Shown: in pieces, positions 61,292-64,000 of the stretch
How the letters are laid out: the number at the start of each line of letters is the position of its first letter
Numbering within the stretch: position 1 is the stretch's first letter
Assembly: GCA_043806215.1 (NCBI GenBank)
Contig: JAZDHD010000176.1
Location: 6,797 to 70,796 of the forward strand
Direction: 5' to 3'
Origin: JAVHLK01 sp043806215
Lineage (GTDB): Bacteria > Desulfobacterota > Desulfomonilia > Desulfomonilales > Desulfomonilaceae
Length of the DNA stretch: 64,000 nt
The notes under the pieces: generated by a model
Told to the model about the DNA's origin: nothing
Seen by the model: only the letters and a program-made list of their open reading frames with translations
The model's database searches: none
Made by a program: the position numbers and the translations under genes

Positions 61292-62005
61292 TTACATACT
61301 GAACTGTTTGCCAAGGTAAACTTCCCGCGCCCGCTCGCTGGCCGCTATGGATTTCGGATCTCCCCGCTCGAGGACTTGCCCTTTATCCAACAGATATATT
61401 GTATCACAAACACCCAGGGTCTCTCTAGTATTATGATCGGTAATTACCGTTCCTATCCCGCGCTCTTTGAGTTTGAAGATAATCTTCTGAATTTCCAACA
61501 CAACTATCGGGTCGAGACCGGCAAAGGGTTCATCGAGAAGAATGAAATCCGGGTTTGTCACCAGGGCACGCGTGATTTCAAGCCGTCTCTTCTGACCGCC
61601 GGAGAGGCTTTCGGCCCTCTGGTCCGCGAGACCTGTGATGTCAAGCTCTGCCAGAAGCCCGGCGAGTCTCTGTTTCCGCACCTTCCTGTCGGGTTCTATC
61701 GTCTCCAGAATCGCCAGTATGTTTTCACCGACCGTAAGCTTCCGGAAAACGGACGTCTCTTGAGGGAGGTAGTTTATTCCCAGCCTGGCTCTGAGATACA
61801 CCGGAAGCTGTGAAATATCTTGATCGTCCAGATAGATGCGCCCCTTGTCGGGTCTCACGAGCCCGGTTATCATGTAGAAGGTGGTCGTCTTCCCGGCTCC
61901 GTTCGGACCCAGCAAGCCAACAACTTCGCCGGAACGAATCCGCAAGCTTACGTCGTCCACGACACGGCGGCCGGCGTATTCCTTTACGAGCCCCTGAGCT
62001 CTCAA
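61292..62005 (-). CDS. lptB: LPS export ABC transporter ATP-binding protein
   Basis: The ATPase of the LptB2FG complex that extracts LPS from the inner membrane. 237 residues. Walker A GPNGAGKTTTFYMITG, the signature LSGGQKRRLEITRAL, Walker B FILLDEPFAGLDPI and the switch TVITDHNTRETL (D-H) are intact. The start is a TTG at 62005 (MRAQGLVKEYAGRR); there is no ATG near. It lies 17 bases after lptA. Confidence 0.95.
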   Translation of the reverse strand: MRAQGLVKEYAGRRVVDDVSLRIRSGEVVGLLGPNGAGKTTTFYMITGLVRPDKGRIYLDDQDISQLPVYLRARLGINYLPQETSVFRKLTVGENILAILETIEPDRKVRKQRLAGLLAELDITGLADQRAESLSGGQKRRLEITRALVTNPDFILLDEPFAGLDPIVVLEIQKIIFKLKERGIGTVITDHNTRETLGVCDTIYLLDKGQVLERGDPKSIAASERAREVYLGKQFSM

Positions 62006-62022
62006 TTCACGATTGCCGACGA

Positions 62023-62880
62023 TTACTTCTTCTCCTGCTTCTTCTGCCCGCCCGGACTGAGCGTGCCTTTGATACCCCGATCACCCCCTTCGAAGTCCAC
62101 ACGGTTCTCGTCAAGATGGACGATGATGGTGTTCGCGTGGAGGACATTGGATCCTTGCCGGAGCCTGGGGTCATCGGTGAGGGTCACCGAGCGTTTGGAA
62201 TGGTCGTACAAAGCTTCTCCGGCCGAGGCCGTTGCATCGCGTTGAACTATCCGGACCTGCCCCACAGCGGTTATCGTCTTGAGATTCTCCGCATTTGTTC
62301 CGTTGTCCTTTGACATTTCCCCGTTGGCGGAGCGAATGCCGGGCTTGGCACTCCGACCGCCGACTCCGAAGTCCATACGGTTCTCGTTGAGGGCAATGAT
62401 CAGCGTATGTGCCTCAAGCACATTGGGACCCTGCCGAAGCCGGGGACTTTCGGTGAGAGTCACCGTGCGTTTGCCGTGCTTGTACTCGGCTTTTCCGGCC
62501 GTGGCGGTTGTGTCCCGTTGGACTATCTTGACCTGTCCGATCGCTGTGATCGTCCTAAGATTCTCCGTGTTCATTCCGTCGCCCATCGGCACTTTCAGGC
62601 CGTTGGAACGGTTGTTGGACCCGGTCTTTTGTTCATAGAACGTCACGAGCCTATCGCATGTCAGCGTCATGTCGGCTTGACGGACCTTGACATTGCCTCT
62701 GAAGACGGTCTCGTATCCACCGGGTAGGCTCCGGCCCTCCGCTTTGTCGGCTGAGATCACGACCTGCCCCTCCGGGCCTTCCGATGAACCCGCGAGTCCC
62801 TTAACCGATTGGGATTGCGCGGCAACCACCGGGGAATTGACAATGAGGAGCAGCGCGAGGACAATGATGGAGTTTCTCAC
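62023..62880 (-). CDS. lptA: LPS transport protein LptA with duplicated OstA-type repeat
   Basis: A periplasmic bridge protein that carries LPS between membranes. 285 residues, much longer than the ~185 of E. coli. After a signal peptide (MRNSIIVLALLLIVNSPVVA), the usual first OstA strands (FRGNVKVRQADMTLTCDRLV) are followed by two near-identical ~71-residue copies (104-174 and 196-266), both with T-I-T-A-I/V-GQV-x-IVQRD-x-TA-x-AG and R-x-VTLT-x-x-PRLRQG-x-NVL. The duplication lengthens the beta-jellyroll, which may extend the bridge. The basic Lys-rich tail follows. 17 bases separate it from the upstream gene. Confidence 0.93.
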   Translation of the reverse strand: MRNSIIVLALLLIVNSPVVAAQSQSVKGLAGSSEGPEGQVVISADKAEGRSLPGGYETVFRGNVKVRQADMTLTCDRLVTFYEQKTGSNNRSNGLKVPMGDGMNTENLRTITAIGQVKIVQRDTTATAGKAEYKHGKRTVTLTESPRLRQGPNVLEAHTLIIALNENRMDFGVGGRSAKPGIRSANGEMSKDNGTNAENLKTITAVGQVRIVQRDATASAGEALYDHSKRSVTLTDDPRLRQGSNVLHANTIIVHLDENRVDFEGGDRGIKGTLSPGGQKKQEKK

Positions 62881-62897
62881 CCGCCGGTCTCCCTTCC

Positions 62898-63506
62898 TTA
62901 CATCGGTAGTCCGCTCTTCGGCCCTGCCAACCGGACATTGAAGAGCCTAGCTTGGACGTCCTGTTTAATCATTATTTCTTCATCTTCAATGGAGACCTTC
63001 AAGCCTTTGCCGGTTAAGCGGATGTCGTCGCCTTCCACGGAAACCGGTGAGGATGTTTCCGCCAAGCGGTTCGCCTGAGAATACTCGATTTCTCCCGTTA
63101 CGAACTTCATATCCTTGTATCGTATGATAACATTGCCGTGCGCGGATACATTGTTGCTCTTCCTGTCCAATCGGCCGGCTTTGGCGGACAGATGGATCGT
63201 ACCCCCTTTGCCGCCGTGGTAAACCACTTTCGGGTCAGTCAGTTCAATCTTGTCCAGTGAGTCGGAGATAACTGCCGAAGATGCTTCGAGTTCCCAGGGA
63301 TTGACCCCGGGGGTCGAATAGGTGAAGTTGTCGATTCTGCTCACGGTTTGGGGGTTCTCCGACTGCTCGAACGAATCGTGGCGGGGAACAAGGAGTGACG
63401 CCGCATAGCCTGAAATGGACAAGACTACGGCAACGAGAATGAGGATTTGAGCCCCTCTTCTCATGTTTCTGAGCCTGTACCAGCGTTGGAGTTCCTTGTG
63501 TTCCAT
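62898..63506 (-). CDS. lptC: LPS export protein LptC
   Basis: A bitopic inner-membrane protein of 202 residues, with one N-terminal helix (AQILILVAVVLSISGYAASL) and a periplasmic OstA-like jellyroll (IHLSAKAGRLDRKSNNVSAH, then VIIRYKDMKFVTGEIEYSQA). It receives LPS from LptB2FG and passes it to LptA. It heads this operon; a KdsC/KdsD-type gene, common upstream, is not in the window. The start is the ATG at 63506. Confidence 0.92.
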   Translation of the reverse strand: MEHKELQRWYRLRNMRRGAQILILVAVVLSISGYAASLLVPRHDSFEQSENPQTVSRIDNFTYSTPGVNPWELEASSAVISDSLDKIELTDPKVVYHGGKGGTIHLSAKAGRLDRKSNNVSAHGNVIIRYKDMKFVTGEIEYSQANRLAETSSPVSVEGDDIRLTGKGLKVSIEDEEIMIKQDVQARLFNVRLAGPKSGLPM

Positions 63507-63569
63507 TCAGAAGCCCAATAGGCGTGGATCATGCCACGATTTGAACCGGAGAGCGTGTCCTTGGACTCG

Positions 63570-63790
63570 CTTAGTGCTCCATTTCATAAGTTCGGTCACA
63601 CATTTTCGTAGGATGTGGTGAATCCCGCTTTCAGCGGGATGAACCGTCCCGCGGGACGCGGGATTCGCGGTTGAGATTGCCACGCCCTCCCAAAGCCTCG
63701 GGCTCGCAATGACATGGTTCAGCGTAGTGTCGTGACCGAAATCGCGTGCAACCACGAGATGTCATTGCGAGGAGTGAAACGACGAAGCAA
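63570..63790 (+). repeat. Mosaic repeat element, copy 7 (left terminus), with inverted 'CTCGCAATGAC' arms
   Basis: The left terminus CTTAGTGCTCCATTTCATAA and GGTCACACATTTTCG (63570-63609) is followed by a block inverted at 42.02-42.08 kb. CTCGCAATGAC (63703-63713) and GTCATTGCGAG (63761-63771) make an 11-bp inverted repeat with 47 bases between; the left arm is the end of the 41-base segment shared with 7876-7916. A clear right terminus is not seen. Confidence 0.75.
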
Positions 63791-63910
63791 TCTCAGCGCG
63801 GAAAATCCGTGACCGTATTACCTTAAAGTCCTCTTCCTTCACGTTTCGTAGGGGTAGGCCCCCATAGGCGCTAACTTTCATCTCGCGTTTTGAAATCATA
63901 TGGAGTATAC

Positions 63911-63932
63911 CACCGTCCCAGGAGGGACGGTG
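63911..63932 (+). promoter_or_regulatory. Hairpin overlapping the ribosome-binding site of the last gene
   Basis: CACCGTCCC (63911-63919), loop AGGA, GGGACGGTG (63924-63932): a perfect 9-bp stem. The AGGAGGG Shine-Dalgarno is its loop and right arm, and the ATG follows at once (63933). This is the kind of start-site hairpin that limits translation in transposase genes. Confidence 0.6.
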
Positions 63933-64000
63933 ATGAAAAATGAGAGTTGGCTATGGGAAGAAGATTGGTCGGTGGTTACAGGCTTTCTGCCTTCGGAATG
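63933..64000 (+). CDS. N-terminus of a probable transposase (cut by window edge)
   Basis: The first 22 codons read MKNESWLWEEDWSVVTGFLP and on. Acidic-aromatic openings of this kind occur at the start of some IS4-type transposases, but the fragment is too short for a sure call. A sequestering hairpin covers its ribosome-binding site, supporting a mobile-element gene. The rest lies outside the window. Alternative: any unrelated gene. Confidence 0.4.
   Translation, partial: MKNESWLWEEDWSVVTGFLPSE

Overview
This is a gene-dense, high-GC chromosomal window from a diderm (LPS-bearing) bacterium. An lptC-lptA-lptB-rpoN-hpf-ptsN block, a long-form ribosome hibernation factor, a type IV prepilin peptidase, long PstC/PstA permeases, many c-di-GMP, hemerythrin and ferritin-like proteins, and scattered polysaccharide genes all fit a Desulfobacterota ('Deltaproteobacteria') type genome. 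This is inference from gene content. No rRNA or species marker is present.

Layout. 1-5.2 kb (minus strand): the N-terminal part of a SNF2 ATPase, a HicA-like toxin with an unusually large partner, glycogen synthase and an orphan leuD. 5.4-10.8 kb: a sulfotransferase, two small unknown proteins, a GT4 glycosyltransferase, an SGNH-type hydrolase and a small secreted protein. 10.9-18.3 kb: tRNA-Leu(TAG), ComEC, a RodZ-like protein, an odd DprA-like/DUF2971-like two-domain protein and a prepilin peptidase. 18.4-24.9 kb: pstSCAB behind a PHO-box-like direct repeat, with no phoU. 25-32 kb: a ferritin-like protein, a protein with a duplicated unknown domain, a URO-D family protein and a PAS-GGDEF-EAL-hemerythrin signalling protein. 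32.3-38.4 kb: an overlapping minus-strand operon for a YbhGFSR-like ABC exporter plus a NeuD/PglD-like acyltransferase. 38.7-43.1 kb: a SWIM-SNF2 helicase, a secreted SNase and an HU/IHF protein.

43.8-51.4 kb (plus strand): murA, hisB, then a tightly coupled run hisH - split transketolase - GT2 - DUF4915/TIGR03032 - sulfotransferase. This looks like a surface-glycan or sulfated-product cluster. 51.5-58 kb: an MNT/HEPN pair, an NAD-dependent epimerase, a lower-GC three-gene cassette of unknown proteins that looks like an accessory or toxin-type module, a methyltransferase and an ArnT-like glycosyltransferase. 58.5-63.5 kb: ptsN, hpf, rpoN, lptB, lptA and lptC (minus strand). The right edge holds a probable transposase start.

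The most unusual genome-scale signal is a family of intergenic mosaic repeats. At least seven copies show a recurring terminal motif (TTAGTGCTCC...GGTCGCACA, or its reverse complement). Two copies (15.2 and 58.0 kb) have both ends as imperfect inverted repeats. The interiors are shuffled GC-rich palindromes shared between copies in either orientation. The other candidates most worth pursuing are the three-gene cassette at 53.8-55.4 kb, the DprA-like fusion at 15.7 kb and the HicA-like operon at 1.5-2.9 kb.
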